Assembly: GCA_963931925.1 (NCBI GenBank)
Contig: OZ007571.1
Location: forward strand, 15,487,506-15,551,505
Length of the DNA stretch: 64,000 nt
Reading direction: 5' to 3'
DNA from: Onchidella celtica
Lineage: Eukaryota > Mollusca > Gastropoda > Systellommatophora > Onchidiidae
The notes beneath the pieces are model-generated. The model made no database searches. It was given only the letters and a program-made list of their open reading frames with translations, and had not been told where the DNA came from. How positions within the stretch are numbered: the stretch's first letter is position 1; each line of letters begins with the position of its first letter. Below are positions 33,745-48,450 of the stretch, in pieces. Made by a program: the position numbers and the translations under genes.

Positions 33745-35889
33745 TGCAAGAGCGGTTGTAAGTGTAAGTTGGTATTTTTTATACAGTTGTTTGTATGTAT
33801 TGTATGAATGTCAGCCTGTGCTTACACGTGTGGTGTAAATGCGATATTTACCTTGTTCGGCGAATCGGTAAATGGTTAAACTTTCCTTATGCCAGTCACG
33901 TATCAGCGCGAGCTGCCGGTTTCCACGTCGTTCTGAAGTAGGTGAGAAAACAATAAGTCCGGTTACGATCCCATCAATGATTTTCCGGTGCGCCATAAAC
34001 TCCCATCTTGTCGTGTCTGTATGGCAGGCCACAAGGGACACATTAGATGTGTTCAGCTTCCCCGACCGTTTTGTTTTGTTCTGGTTGCACTCACATCTTA
34101 TTTCACACGCCAGCACTGCTGACAGCTCATGTCTAGCGCCAGGACAGATACAGGTTAATGCTAAGCCGTAAAGGAACCCGAGTTGACTTCATCAAGATAT
34201 AACATTATCCAGGGCACCTCAGTGCTGCATCCAGCTAAAGCACTTTCTAATCTGTGAAATGTGAAATGAGAGAGCACTTTACCCGCAATTGCCAAAAGTC
34301 ACTCCGGCATACTGACAGCAAAATAACCTCAAAAGGTGCAACATTTTTAAGTGAAAGCATTTTCAGCGTAAGACAAATCGATTCAATGCTTATCTTCAAC
34401 TATGACCCATGATCCTGTTGTGTAAATAGCTGCTCGTGCTGCAGGTAAATCGTCTGAAAACATCATTCACGGTTGGTGAGAACACATTTTGCTCAAGTAG
34501 TACTGTTTCTTACACGAAGAGATGGAATTATATTTTTCTCAGTCTAATAATAAAACTCAGTGCTGTTATATTACTATCTGAGGTATGTAGGACCTGTAGA
34601 CATATAGTTTATTCTCTGTTAACCGCGCTAGTACTGTTAATGTTACGGTACCGGAATGTTCCGGGAGAAACCGAAGACGTTTATCAGCAGCAAAATAATC
34701 ACCTCCAACATCAGCAGGATAGGTGGTTCTCCAGATGATGCCAGCAGATTTATGGTACGTTGATCGGTGGTAGAACTGATGTCTTTCCCTACCTGTGTTC
34801 AGCTTCCCTGCTGAGTCCAGAATCTCATAGTCAGTAGATGGGAATTTGGAAATGTTAACTACTCTAGCGGTTTATGAACGTCTGTTTTTCTGTATGTTTG
34901 ACTGTTTCTGATATATAAGAGTGTTTTATGTAGCATGGAAGAACTAAGAAACATACCACAGCAGCTTGAATCCAATAGACTGGAAACCGAAAATATCATA
35001 AAGTTGTGCTGACACTAGTATAATGTCGGGAGGAGGTGGTTGTGCTGATAGATAGTAGAAAAACGTGTACACACATTCACTTTGGTGTGTGACCTCTGGC
35101 ATAAATTTAATCAGATTCAAGCATATGATAAGATAGTTGTAGTTTCCCTCCAGTTAGGCGTTCGTGGTTTTAATAATATAAGAAATGACCTGAGAATAAG
35201 TTGAACAGATACTATGTTGTTGAACTCTGCGAAAGATATGCCGAACTTCTTTCAAGTATTCCCATAACGCCGCATCCTGATACTAGCATCTTTGCTACTG
35301 TTAACTATTCTCGCATTTCTGTACAACTCGAAGTTAAGCTAAGATTAATGAGATTTTCCATGGTCAGGGGTGGAGAGGGAAGTGAAATGGGACAGATCTA
35401 TGAGAGACTGTCAAGATTTTGTTCCCACGCATCTGAACAGGCAGGTTTACCTGTTGACATCCCCGAAGTGATCATGTGACAAAGTTCTTGTTTGTCTTTC
35501 AGGTTCATCTTTGTCAAAAGTTCTTTTATTCTGTAGTCCCCCGGCCCGTCCTTCCCCCTTCACCCTGCTCTCTTGTCCCGGCCGTGCGACTTCGACCTTG
35601 TGTCCTTTTGAAAAGACACTATAATAATAATATGGTAACGATATCATACAGTAGTAGTCAGGGTCCCAGAGTTACCTGGCCTGGCTACCGTGAATGTATC
35701 CTATTGATGACCCCCTGTGATACTATGAGATGAACCCGAGAGGAACACAAGACACTAGAGAAAATTCACCATTAGTATCATAGAAAGTTCTTTTATGTTT
35801 GTTGCTGTTTTCCCATTTGTATTGTCGTGTAAAATATAGTTACAGTAACGTACGGTGTACCATGTACCAGGACGAGAATGCTAAGGACG

Positions 35890-35938
35890 GGTCCTGACCA
35901 TAGCGTTCTAGAGTACTCTAGAACGCTATGGTCCTGAC
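35890..35938. repeat. 34 bp perfect palindrome flanked by 9 bp direct repeats
   Basis: Bases 35898-35931 equal their own reverse complement with no spacer, centred on gagt|actc; the half-arm is ccatagcgttctagagt. ggtcctgac occurs at 35890-35898 and 35930-35938, overlapping the palindrome ends. The layout is the same as the hairpin at 26360. Confidence 0.9.
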
Positions 35939-36172
35939 TGATAGCTAGCTCCCCTGTGTTTGACCTGATAGTTCTGTTCTGATTTTGTGATGTAGGGTCA
36001 AGACAACCCTTGTCCTGGAGTGGTTGTTCGAGTGGGAAGGGAGAGGGCGGGGAACGTCGTGACCAGGTTCAGACGACAGTCAAACTGGACATTTCCCATT
36101 CTGTCATCCACCCTAGTCATTTTACACCGTAGTCTCGCCCCTCTATGTGGGCGGCTGCATTGTGATTTGAGG

Positions 36173-36620
36173 TCTTTATTTTAGGAGGTTCGCTGCCCTT
36201 GGCATTTACACCTCACTTTACTTGTTTTATTATTTCTTGTTCTGGCGGGGGGGGGGGGGGAGGGGGAGATGATATAGATAAATTTTAATCTATTAATTTC
36301 AATTTTGCCCGGGCAGCGGCCTTTCGGCCTGCTCTTTACGATTTCCAACTGCCAAGGTATCTTTAACGTGCGCAACGTGCACACGGGCCCTCCGAATTTT
36401 TTCGTCCTTATCCGAGAAGACTAGGTACTCGATCCTACCCCCCAATAGGACCAGGGACTTGAAAATATGAGAAAAATCCAATTTCCAAGAACTACTCGAT
36501 CCTACCCCCCAATAGGACCAGGGACTTGAAAATATGAGAAAAATCCACTTTCCAACATGCCTGCACTGCCCGGGTTTAGAACCCGGGACCCTTGGCATGA
36601 GAGGCGAGCACCTTGCCAGG
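36173..36620 (-). mobile_element. tRNA-derived SINE, copy 2, with internal duplication
   Basis: It is the same family and orientation as 14276-14665: tctttatttt, ggaggttcgc, cttggcatttacac, ccaactgccaaggtatcttt, cgagaagacta. A poly-G run (36246-36260) sits in the body. A 67 bp segment starting tactcgatcc is present twice (36426 and 36493). The tRNA-like head is more damaged than in copy 1 and merges into a short palindrome, cccaatattttaatattggg, at about 36622-36641. Confidence 0.85.
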
Positions 36621-39067
36621 CGCCCAATATTTTAATATTGGGACCAGCTGAATTACCAGCTAAAGATTAATTATATGGTTCTTTTCCTCCTCCGTCTTCC
36701 CAGCTGCCTGTTGCTCTTGTTGTTGTTGTTTTTTTTTCTCTTGTCGTCTTATTTTGGGGTTTTTTTTGGAGCAGATTGAAAATGACATAAAACGTCCTGA
36801 AGAAGTGTCTGTTTGTGTTGTATAACTGAGTATTTACACAGTCGTGTTGATTGTGACGTTTTGTTTTTTTCGACAGTGACATTCTTTCTCGTCCTTATTA
36901 TTTCAGTCTGTTTGTCTTCTCTTTCGTCTCTCTCCATCTCTCTATTTGCTCCCCTCTATCTCTCTCTCCTCTGTCCGTCTTCGTCTTCTTCTATGTCGAT
37001 CTATTCTGTCTCTAACACCGCACGCTGTTCTTCCCGGCATCCCCAGCCGCCATTTATTACGTGACCTTGTGAAGACAGTAGCAGCCAATCCTCCCATGCC
37101 CTCACTATCTTGTATGCATGATGAATTATACACCAATCTCGTGGTTTGTTCACGGCCATCCCTCCATCTAGCCTTCAGATAACCCTTGACCATTGACTGC
37201 TCGGTTTGGAATCCATCTCGGAGGGTGGGCAGGACGGCTGGCTCAGACTACTGTGTGCAATTTGTATGTATCTTACTTCGGACTTCTGATCCCTACCCTT
37301 CCCTGTCTTTTAGTTTGATCAACGATAAAGTAACGGCTGGTTTTCTGCTTGTGAGGTTTACCTTTTATACTAGCCAGGAGTCAACAGACTTTGGTAGTTG
37401 GCCCTAAACACAGAGTTGCTTTCGCACGCAACCACAACTGAATTTCTTGACGGGAGATTAATTTGAACAAGTCGCAATAACGGCCGAAAATGCACTCTCG
37501 TTTCACGGTCAATTTCTCTCTCATTCGCATCAAGCACTCTTCATCCAAACTGTTGGTAATTATGGCAGCTTAACATTAAATAAATAAATTGTATAAATCG
37601 ATTAACAATGTGCACACATGAATAAATCAATCAATAAATTACGTAAATAAAATCCAGAAAATGGGAGAATCCATTCACCAGAGAGCAATTCCATATTTTA
37701 CCGTCACATGATCTTGTCGACACTTAAGATAATTACCCTACCTCAATGAGACCCTGACATGGAATTACCCTGAAGATGCCATAATCAGCAGCAGTTTCTC
37801 CTCCCCTCTTATCCCCCTCTCCTCCATATATTTTTTCTTGTTTTTTTTTTGTTTGTCCATATCTTCTCCAGCCTCCCATGTGTATGTGTAGACAAGGCTG
37901 TCACTAGATGATACTTCTGTCACGAGCCATTAAGTCCGGCAATTGTGAGATGTCTCGCTAATCCCCGCTTCCCCAGGCCCGTCCATCTCATAGTCCCCCC
38001 CCCACCCACCCCTCACCCTCACCCCGTCCGATCCAGCCCCGGTACCCGTAGATTGTATGTAGTATTACGTTCATGTGTCACGCGATCTCCTTTTTTTTTC
38101 TGTCTGTCCCAGTCCACGGGTTCTGTTTGTCTTTATTTGCCGGTGTGTGTCATTATCCGTTATTATCTGCCCCGGTTGTGTTTGTTTGTCATTAGCCGGT
38201 TTGCTTGACACAAAGTTTATTTTGTCCCCATGCCAGGTCTGTACTGTTGTGTGCAGTCGTTTCTTGTGCACGAACGCGGCTGTGCAGTGCCAAAACACTC
38301 TACGCTGAGTCTTAGAACAATCTGACACCAATTGAAAAGACTGTGTAATGTGTGCTTGAAACTAACTTTTAACGGTTTGAGTTTGAGTTTAAGTTTGAGT
38401 TTAACGGCCACTTGGCGACATTCACTGTTTTGGTTGTTTTTCTTTTGTGGTTCTTGTTTTTTGTTTTTGTTGTTGTTTTGTAATCTTACGAATTAACACT
38501 CGAGCTATCTAACAGACTGGAGGCGCAGAAATAAATTTATATGATGCATGACTGTTTTTAATATTTTATGTGCAGATATGTGGTGTAGGCGTACAGCAAA
38601 TTCCCCTTTTTGCTATCCCCGGAGTTCACTGCCATCAACCTTTTTTGTGCAAATTCGATCACTATTCTTGAAAATAAAAGGCTGTAGATAATTCTTAATT
38701 CTTAAAATTTCCTCAGATGACAAGTTTATCATGTTCTCGAGAATAAAATGTACGCCGAAATTAAATTTGAAAACCGCGAAAACAGATGTTTACTGTAAGG
38801 GATTCTCCCTGTGCATGTACGGTCATTTGTCAGTGTGGAAGAGAGATAGCAGACCAGTATTCCTACAGATGTGGAAAAAACCTGTATAACGTTGCCGGGT
38901 TGATTTAGCAGTAGATAGGACAGCGCCCATGGAGTGCTGATGTAATACAGGCTTCTATGGAGATTACTGTGCTAGTGTTACAGGCAGTTAGTTAGATTTT
39001 ATCATGGTTTTATTGCCGTTTCTCCCATGCCATCGTGACATTAAACAAACAAGTCGATGTATTTACC

Positions 39068-39068
<1 letters not shown>

Positions 39069-39119
<51 letters not shown>

Positions 39120-39125
39120 TCTCTG

Positions 39126-39159
<34 letters not shown>

Positions 39160-39169
39160 TCTCTCTCTG

Positions 39170-39264
<95 letters not shown>

Positions 39265-39389
39265 CTCCCTCTCTCACTGTCTCTCTCCCTGTCTCTCTCT
39301 GTCTCTCTGTCTCTCTCTCTCTCTGTCTCTCTCTCTCTCTGTCTCTCTCTCTCTGTGTGTCTCCCTCTCTCACTGTCTCTCTCCCTGTC

Positions 39390-39450
<61 letters not shown>

Positions 39451-39497
39451 GTCTCTCTCTCTCTGTGTGTCTCCCTCTCTCACTGTCTCTCTCCCTG

Positions 39498-39533
<36 letters not shown>

Positions 39534-39615
39534 TCTGTCTCTCTCTGTCTCTCTCTCTCTGTGTGTCTCCCTCTCTCACTGTCTCTCTCCCTGTCTCTCT
39601 CTCTCTCTCTGTCTC

Positions 39616-39680
<65 letters not shown>
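39069..39680 (+). repeat. TC-rich array with a higher-order unit
   Basis: About 610 bp of CT with ordered GT steps. The block gtgtgtctccctctctcac recurs at 39259, 39355, 39465 and 39561, spaced 96, 110 and 96 bp. All frames here (SLSLS, RERER) are repeat artefacts. Confidence 0.95.
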
Positions 39681-41302
39681 GACCCGTGTCCATGTTTGGT
39701 GTGACCAAGGTAATTACCCAAGTATGATTTATCTGTATTTATAGAGACAGGGGGAAGAGGTTTAGGATCTCCAGTGACGAAACTGACCATACATTTGTGT
39801 TGGTTGGCGCAGACAACCATCCAGTGTCTGGCTATAGATTCCTTTAGTCAACAATTTTGAATCTTGTCCAACGCATCTGAAATGGTCGAATAAAATATTT
39901 ACCATATTGTGGAAAATTATAAGCATTTTGTTGATAAAATTAATTTGAAAATAGTCCAAATCTAGAATATTGTGCATCGTGTGACGTGTTTTCAATATTA
40001 TATATATTTTTTTTTTATTATTATTATATATGATAATATATTATTATTATTTTATTATATATATTATTTTTAATCAAGAGGTTAAAATATCACAAACTGA
40101 GACTCGGCGTCACGAAGTCGTTTATGTATGGTCTGCTGTTCTGTCATTATCGCCAAGGTGATGTCGGTGTAAACGACCCTCTGCAATGATCTCACGTGCA
40201 GCTTTGGTTGCTTGCACTCCCGGTACCAGAGACACGGGTCACATTTATAAATATCCCTTGTGATGGCACCAACGCCAATCCCTTTCACCTTTGCCCCTCT
40301 GTGTCAAACCCATCAGACAAAATCACGCACATTACACCCACGCAGCTCAATTTTTCATCATTATATAAATTTATAAATGGCACAGAACCCATGGTCAGAC
40401 TGGGTTTTTCCAACAGAATGTCAGGACAAGTGAATCACGCCAGTTTCTAATAACAGTTCAGACTAGTAGGCATATCTAAGCTTATTTGTTTCCATTTTGT
40501 GGTACAGAGATGTAAAGAAAGCGAATGAATCTGATTTATACCTGCATGCTTTAATAGAGAGATGGGGCGGAAAAGACACTAATTGCATTTTTTTTCATCC
40601 TTTGAAATATACAAGGAGCTCCTGAAAATTACATTCCTATATAACAAACAGGTGGGATGATGTAGTTCTTTTTCCGGGTTAAAATTTAGCTAACTCGATT
40701 CAAGCGATTTCTTGTGCAAGTTTCTTTGAACTTCTGTAAGCGAGTGATTGCCTTGTTTTCTCCAAGAGTGCGAGTTTGCGATATCAGTCGTTGAGTTCCT
40801 CAAACATACTCTTTCCACGGAAGTGGTCTGGGCTGTTTAAAAAAGGAAATTGTGACGCTTCTTGACGTCATCGATTCCAAATCAGAGAATTCTTTTTTTG
40901 TGTGTGTGTTTTTGCTGTTGTTGTTATGAGCGGAACAATTACTTTAACACCATTGTGGGTATCTGTCCTGTCCTACGACGCCCAGGCTAAGTACTACTAT
41001 GTCTTTGACCACTTTGCTGACAGAGTGTGCGGGAGATGTCTGCGCTGCGTGACGGACAAATGGTACTGGAGAGGTCAGGGATCATGCAAAGTGTAGTTGA
41101 TGGAGTGGACAGGCTGAGTGGTCTCTCCGTGTGTCCTTAGCCCCGGCTCTGACCTGTTAGTACTGTTTTTCCTGATCGTGAGTACAGGAAATACGACATG
41201 GAGTTGGGTTTGCATCAAGGGCACTCTGAACGGCGGCGTTTTGTCCATCGGGAGAACTTTGCATATGAATTTGGTCACCAAGATTTCTCCAGTGAATAAA
41301 TC
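39681..41302. other. No gene; AT-rich microsatellite
   Basis: An AT/ATT-rich run spans about 39997-40075. The frame at 40902-41096 has no family match that I know. Nothing else was seen. Confidence 0.5.
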
Positions 41303-41426
<124 letters not shown>

Positions 41427-44400
41427 GCTAGGAGTGGAAATGAAGAAAACCTAAACATTCCAGGAAACCTATGTCTTGCGAAATAAATGCACATTGTATT
41501 CTTTTAGTAACAGTGCAAAACAAAAGCAGACAGGTTTTTAACTGCAACCGATTTCTATGGGCTTTCCTATTATTGTGGTTATTATTTGTGAAAGAATTTG
41601 TATACGGAACGAGCAGCCACCACATTCTCACGAAATTCGTGCATTACCTAAATGAATTTGAGTGACCCCCTGTCTGCGGAGGACCCCATTAAGGATTTTG
41701 TCCAACAGCACTCGCATCAAGAGCTTGTGTTTGTATTCAAGTGAGAGGTCTGCAATGTGTTATACATGTACAGGCGGTGAGCCCTGATGGAAAACAGTCC
41801 TGGGGTCACCGTGTCTCCAGAGACATGATTGGCATGCCGTAACACTCAGGCTGTTGCAATGTCCCTAGCTAATTAAGCTGAAGTGAACGGGCATTGGCTG
41901 TATACGATCACATGTATACTAGAATTATAAATGTAGCTGGCTTTGCTGATGATGAAAAGTGAACAGATCTCTCTGAATCGTAGCCTTGTCACTTTGTATG
42001 AAATCCATCCAGTTGTTACAATAAAATAGAATGTCACCATCGTGTGACTTAACATTGAAACCCTCTGCTTTCTCCCTGGCTGATTGTTGTGCTTGCTTAT
42101 TTAAGTGCACGGGCAGTAATCGCGATTCAAATCATGCCTCACGCGAAAATTAACTCATTCGTAGTTTCATGTGTATTAACACCAATCTGTGAAGATGACC
42201 TCTCGTGGTCGGTATGTAGCGATTGTGTTATGTAGTAAAAGTACTCGCAGCTAATGGCTTGTGAGCTGCAAAGCAACGCGTTTGAGAGTAGCAGGCTTTA
42301 CTGTAATAGCCGACAGATATGTACAAACATACTCAACCTGTTTATAAGTGGGTTCAATCGCTCCATGCGCATGTGTGCTGGAGATTACTCACAGCTGGTT
42401 AAGAGTTATCCAGGGTCCATCTCGGTCTGAACCTCTGATAAGGTGAGTACACACGAGTGCATCTCGAGACTTATCAAGTCTAGTAATGTTTGAAACGAGG
42501 TAATGAAAAGCAACGAAGGTCTGGGGTTTCCGAATAACATATTATATGAAAAGAAGGAACTCAGATACTTATATTTTTTGTAATAGAATCCACGGGCAAA
42601 AAGTCACCAGGACATCTTTGGAGTAAATGGATCACATAACATTTTATGCATAAAAATAGCAGGGCATAACATGATAGCACGGTGTTATAATTTATTTTTC
42701 TTTGTTTATTTGTGTTTAAACGAGATGATTACATTTCTGGCAAAGTTTAATGTGTTAGTTACTTTCTGTGTTCCGGTGTAATTCGTAACAGTGAAAAGGT
42801 ATGTAATGAAGTCCACATTCTTGTGGACTGCTGGTTGATTAACATGGATGTGCCCGTGAGCAGTTTGGCGTGGTTGTGAACGCGCATAAGCTAGTGCCAT
42901 GTTGATGAAGCGCCAACTCCTCAATCAGGCTTGATAGGAAACAGGTGGAATATAATATGCTCTACCTGGGGCCGGTCTTACCACACTTTGGGGCCAAAGG
43001 GGACGGCGATATGCCCAACCCTAGGCCTTTGTTAGGGAAAGAGGTGGGGGTGCTGAAGAATCTGCAAGTTATTTAAGATCCCTTCTTTCAAATTTTATCG
43101 TTTTTCTTCAAAGCGCTTGCGCTGATTGAACTAAATGAAACATTTAGAGAGTAGAAATTCTTGTTCATTTTTTATCTCTTTCTTCGTTATCTTGATCTTC
43201 TTCTTCAATTTACCTGTTTTTATTGATTACAATATTTCATATCGTTTATAGAGTCGCGCTGGCTCCTCGTGTTCCACCGCTTATCTGGAATTTTATCAAA
43301 CCAGAATTGTTTAGTTCTAAACTGCGAGCTGCTTCCTGTTATTTTGTTCTAGTTGTTGTGAAAGTAAAACACTGGCGGCATATCGCGTCCAATCTTTGTT
43401 TTTATAAACTCTTTTATTTGATAAATTCTGTCTGCCCATGTCAACCATGTGATCTGTAAAGGCAGGATGACAAGCTGTGAGTTCTCGAGACGTGTGCAGA
43501 TGCAGTGAGAAAGAAGGGCCCTGGCCTGTGGGCAGTGTCACGCGAGATTTCCATCCGCATTGAACAAATGTTTTGCATGACGGGATTTCCGGAAATTACA
43601 AATTCTTAAATACACTTTTTTTTTTCTTGTCTCTCATTTAGGCCTCTCATATAGACACGTGAGAGTGGGTGCACACAAACCTCCCCCCCCCCCTCCATTG
43701 TTTTCAGAGACATAAACACAGAGCCACTCAGACACAGTCATATACATGATATAAACATTATACAAGCTGAAGCTGCAATGCTTCTTAGTGGTACATTATC
43801 ACGTCCAGGACCGAGAGTGTAATGAAGCAGTGGATGTACTAATGGATCTTGGTTGACAGTCAGGAAACTACAAACAGCTGAAGATTTGATGGAGGTGATA
43901 GGCAGAAGTGGGGGGAGGTTTGGTTGTACTGTAACATAAAATGTAGCTGTGATTTCTTCTGTCCAGTTGTCTGAGTGGGAATACTTCAAGTCGTAAAATG
44001 TTTTGATAGGAAGAGTCAGATTGTGGGGAGCAATGGGTTTGTTTTTTTGTTTTTTTTTTGGTCACCGCGTTGTTTATATTATTTTCACATGGTTGTTCAT
44101 AAATATGGCACATGGAGAGTTTATTTTACACAATTTGACAGTGTACAGCTGTTGGAAAGTTAAAGTAGTGTTGTTCTTATAATTATCATATTTAAGAACT
44201 GAAGTATTGTGAAAGTAAAATGAATGTATTTGCGGAAGCCTACGGGTGTGAAAGGATGCGTGAGAACTGGACGGTGTATAAAAGAACACGACTTTTCTAT
44301 GCATTATCTGACTAGCAGGCGGGAAGCAGCATTACACAATTGTTTCCACTGTTGGTTGGCTGTTGCTTTATTCAAACTGTTGATTTCGGAATTCGTTCAT

Positions 44401-47400
44401 TCGTATTGAGACTGGATCTGGCTGTCCAGATTTGTCGTGGGTCCTGTGAACATCATGCGTGTGGGACAGCTGAGTGCCCTGAAATTTTCGCACGGCCCAG
44501 CTGGCATGTTGGGGAAAGGCGGGAGGACACGGAGAGAGGAGAAGGACTTGTTTGAGCCGCCTCCTCCTCGCCCTCTCATTGTTTCCTCCTGGGGATTTCT
44601 TCTCCCTTAAGACCTGGATGACCCTTGCCCTTTGCACCTCAGCCATTTCCTGCCATCGGTATTTGTTTACTGCCCCCTTTTTTTTTTTTCATTTTCCTCT
44701 TGATGTGTACGTCTTCAACCATTGGCTGTTTCCTGTTTACACTACATTCCAGTCAGCTTGACATTTCCTTGTCCGTACAAATCAGTTATCAACAGTTAAC
44801 CCTCTTCTCTCCCCAACTACGAATGGAGCCGAGACAGACGCCCCCATTATTTTCGTGGATTAATTTATTTCCACCCAATTTCCGGCCAACATTGGCGTTT
44901 TTGTCCACAACTGGGGTCAGGGAAGTATAGAAATGAAAGCGATTTGTCGGACATGGAACTTGGAGAGGGTACAAGTTGGAACGACGCACATGAAAAATCT
45001 AGTAGCATTAACAGGAAATGAACACTTAGGCCTGGATGAAGAACCAATAAAAATATACATGGTTATAGAGCGGCCTAGTACTTGTTTATATACAAATCTT
45101 AATGTTTAAATTCCCTTTCCATCACTTAGGCAATTCATTTTAACATCCGACCATGTATTCTTCTTGTCGCTCAATTTAATGAAAACGTTCGTTCTGGCTA
45201 AGCATATTTGAACGAAGTTCTAGGTTTAACACCAAAGGGTCTTCGAGCAGTGCATTTTCAGGGAGGGAGGGATGATGGTGGTTGTACTAAGGTCACTGAC
45301 TTTTTGTGGTGAGCATCTGGACATTCAGGTTGGCCATCAAATGAGTGAATGAGCGACAGTATTTGCAGGTGGTTTGGTTCACCTGCGTCCTGCACTTAAC
45401 GAGGTTGGAGACTACCCTTGGATCTGATTGGTCGGAGACTCCCCAGTGATAGAACATCTGTCGCCCGACAGACAGTAATGAAGTATCGGGGTCTTTCTTA
45501 TTTTTCTGATATTGTGACTTGGCAAGAAATATAAAAAATCCCAACATTCTCAGCCAGTGTGCAGACTCGCCTTCTCACAGTCTGACAGACATGTGTTTGT
45601 GTAAAGGAATTTTCCATTTTGAGCCGTGGGTCCTCTGCTTGGTGGTTCTTTTTGAAAGATGTTGAACTATGACGAGGAATTCGGCCGGTCTTTGGCGTTG
45701 GCGAACGCAGGAAATTTTTGTTTCCGTCCTCCACAATAATCCATTTCTGTGGTACCTGATGGAGTTGTCTTGTCCTGTGAAGTCTCCAGTTATCAGGCCT
45801 CTAGATCTAATAATTGTCAATCTGGTCTATCGATGACACGTGAATATAGGTCAAAGGCCAAACGTCGAGTGAATGTTCGAAGACGTGAATGATGTGTCAC
45901 TGCTATGCGGCCGCGGGCCTTGGTCAAGATACAAGATAACCTGGGCTAATAGTGAGGGTAACAATAGAAACTGAATTAACCCAGGGTTTTTTTGTTGTTT
46001 TTTTTTGTCGATGTCCTTTTTACTGGTCACCCATACTGCAGATTTGTAATGCAGATATGTAGAGAAGAACCTCGTTTGTCGATATTTACTGCAGTTGGAT
46101 ATGAGTGGGCATGGGTGAGTTGAAGAAAAAAAAAAGGGGCGCGAGGGCGGGCGAGAAAAAAGACTGAAACTATTTCAGAGACTTGAGATTGTAAAGATGT
46201 GACAGTGACGTGGCTGAAACAGATGTTTATCGTGATATGTCCTTCCCTTGTGTCTGTCTGTTTGTCGATTTGTCCGTGAATCTGTTTGTCTTGTATCTGG
46301 CTCGAAGGATAATATAATATTTTCTCTGTTGAACTTTGTCCCGGCATTGATGTGGTTGGCCATGGATGTTATGTGAACTAATATTTTTATAGAGGCTTTA
46401 AAATATTATCCAATGTCTCAGTAAATCAATGTTGTCCGCGCAAACGCTTTTAACGGCTATCCATGCCTGCCTCCTTTTGTCCTGGCGGATTGATGCCCGA
46501 GTTATTGACAAGTCCTGGCAACAGGCGCCTAATTGATGTCCTTATTTCACACTGTTCCATTAGCAGGATGGGAAGGATTGAAGGTGAAGCGGTGGAGTTG
46601 TCGTGGAGGAGGAGTGGGGAGAGAGAGAGAGTGAAGGAGGAGGGGGAGGGGCGCAGCGGTGACTGTACCGGGAGTCCAGGCACGTGATGGGCAACAGTTA
46701 AAAACAAAAGCCAACAAAATGTGGCCGTTACAAGTAAAAACCCTAAATCTCAGAGATGTGCCGCCCCTCCTGTTGTGCCGGCTTTTGTTGCTGTAAGCGT
46801 ATTAGGGGCACTAATGTGTCCGTGTGTGGGGGAGATTGTGCCTCTGTTTGCATACAAGGCGTGCGGCCAGCAAGCTGCCGACAGTAATCTCATTGATTCC
46901 GCGTGCAAACAGTCGAATATGCACAAGTAGTGAGTAAATACCACAGAAAGGGGTTCGCTGGCTTGAGTTTGGTCAGCTGAAGTTTTGTCTCTTTTCTGTT
47001 ACCTGTGAAATGCTGTAGCCCGCGATAAAGGTTCATCTGTCAGAGACTGCAGTCTTTAAGTCGAAGATGTCAAGAAAACTACCGAGGAAATCCTAGATGT
47101 TGACAGTTCATTCATAGTAAATCAATAGAAGATTCAGTGTCGTAGAATATTTTTAGTTAAGTGTTTGTCCACAGACGGGAAGACCCCTGTAAGTTCTTGG
47201 AGTTACCCAAACTGGTAAATTAAATGTTATATAGTCGCTTTTGAGGCTCGCCCGAATTTTTCAGCCTATTTCTGAGGAGTTTAAGTCGCGCAATTTTCTT
47301 CAATTGGTGGGGAGCTGTGTCCATATGTTGCTCTTGCTCTTAAGCTCCTATCCACGCGACAGTGACGCCTTTGCCGTTGTGATATGACACAATCGAGAAC

Positions 47401-48379
47401 TATCACTCCAATTGTGGATATACGGGGCATTTTTGTGCGATAAGCAAGGATGAAAGACGCAAACATCAATGAAAGAGAACCATTACATATTTTATCACAC
47501 CAAATGCATTCATCTCTGGACTTTCAAATTTTAGTGTTATCCGTGCCAATTCCCTATCAAACGCGACCGATGTCGAGGTCCGGCATAGCTGAGTAGTCAA
47601 GTCAAACCTTCTGGGAAATTAGAATACTTGGCATTTGATGACCTTTTCAGGTGCATGGTGCCAGACTGATCATGCATTCAGGGTGTCACAGATCAATACG
47701 TGTTTGAGAGTCTAACAAGTCTGCCCATTGTCCTTGCATTAGATAACGAAGGCTGTTACGTTTCTTGAGAAGTTGACTAGGACAATGCTATTGATCTATA
47801 GTGTCACGGTGTCACTTTGGTACTAGCTAAGACGTGATGCGGAAGGCTGCACACGGCATATACCATTGTTCTGACGCTGTGCGTCAGCCCGCCAGCCAAC
47901 TTTATCTGTCACGCCACTTAAACGCTGAGACTTCACCACAGTCAAACATTGATTTTTTGCACGTTACTAATATAAATACCCATTTGACTCCGATATCTTC
48001 CACTCAAGCACAACGGCATCAAGCGGTAAGTGAAAGTGGAGATTTCCATAGTCCCGTGTAAACTGGGTAGAAAACGAAGTTTTGGGCGGTAAACGGAAAA
48101 ACGAGGGGAATTACAGGGGAGGATGACTTTTGTTGTCAGATCAAATGTAAAGAGGACAGATTTTGTAATTGTGTATAGACTTGGGCTGATGAAGGCTATT
48201 ACTCCGTATTGACCCTACAAGATTGACTCAAGCTCAGCCTATTGATCCTCCCTGACTGGCTGTCGGTAGCGCAGATGTCTCGACTTCATCAATTTTATAT
48301 TATACATTTTTTTCTTTTCCACTGTCATGTCCGGGGGAATGAATATCCACTCTCCACAGTAATAAAATCCATCTTATAA

Positions 48380-48381
<2 letters not shown>

Positions 48382-48418
<37 letters not shown>

Positions 48419-48450
48419 CTCTCTCTCTCTCTGTCTCTCTCTCTCTCTCT
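48382..48450 (+). repeat. (TC)n microsatellite
   Basis: About 69 bp of CT with two interruptions. Confidence 0.95.

Noticed and set aside
33811-34171. Overlapping frames of about 100 residues on both strands
   Set aside because: No recognisable domain, no convincing splice sites and no conservation evidence.
39004-39820. Long SLSLS and RERER frames
   Set aside because: They come from a CT/GA dinucleotide array.
40902-41096. 64-residue frame with several cysteines
   Set aside because: No known cysteine spacing, no splice context; likely chance.
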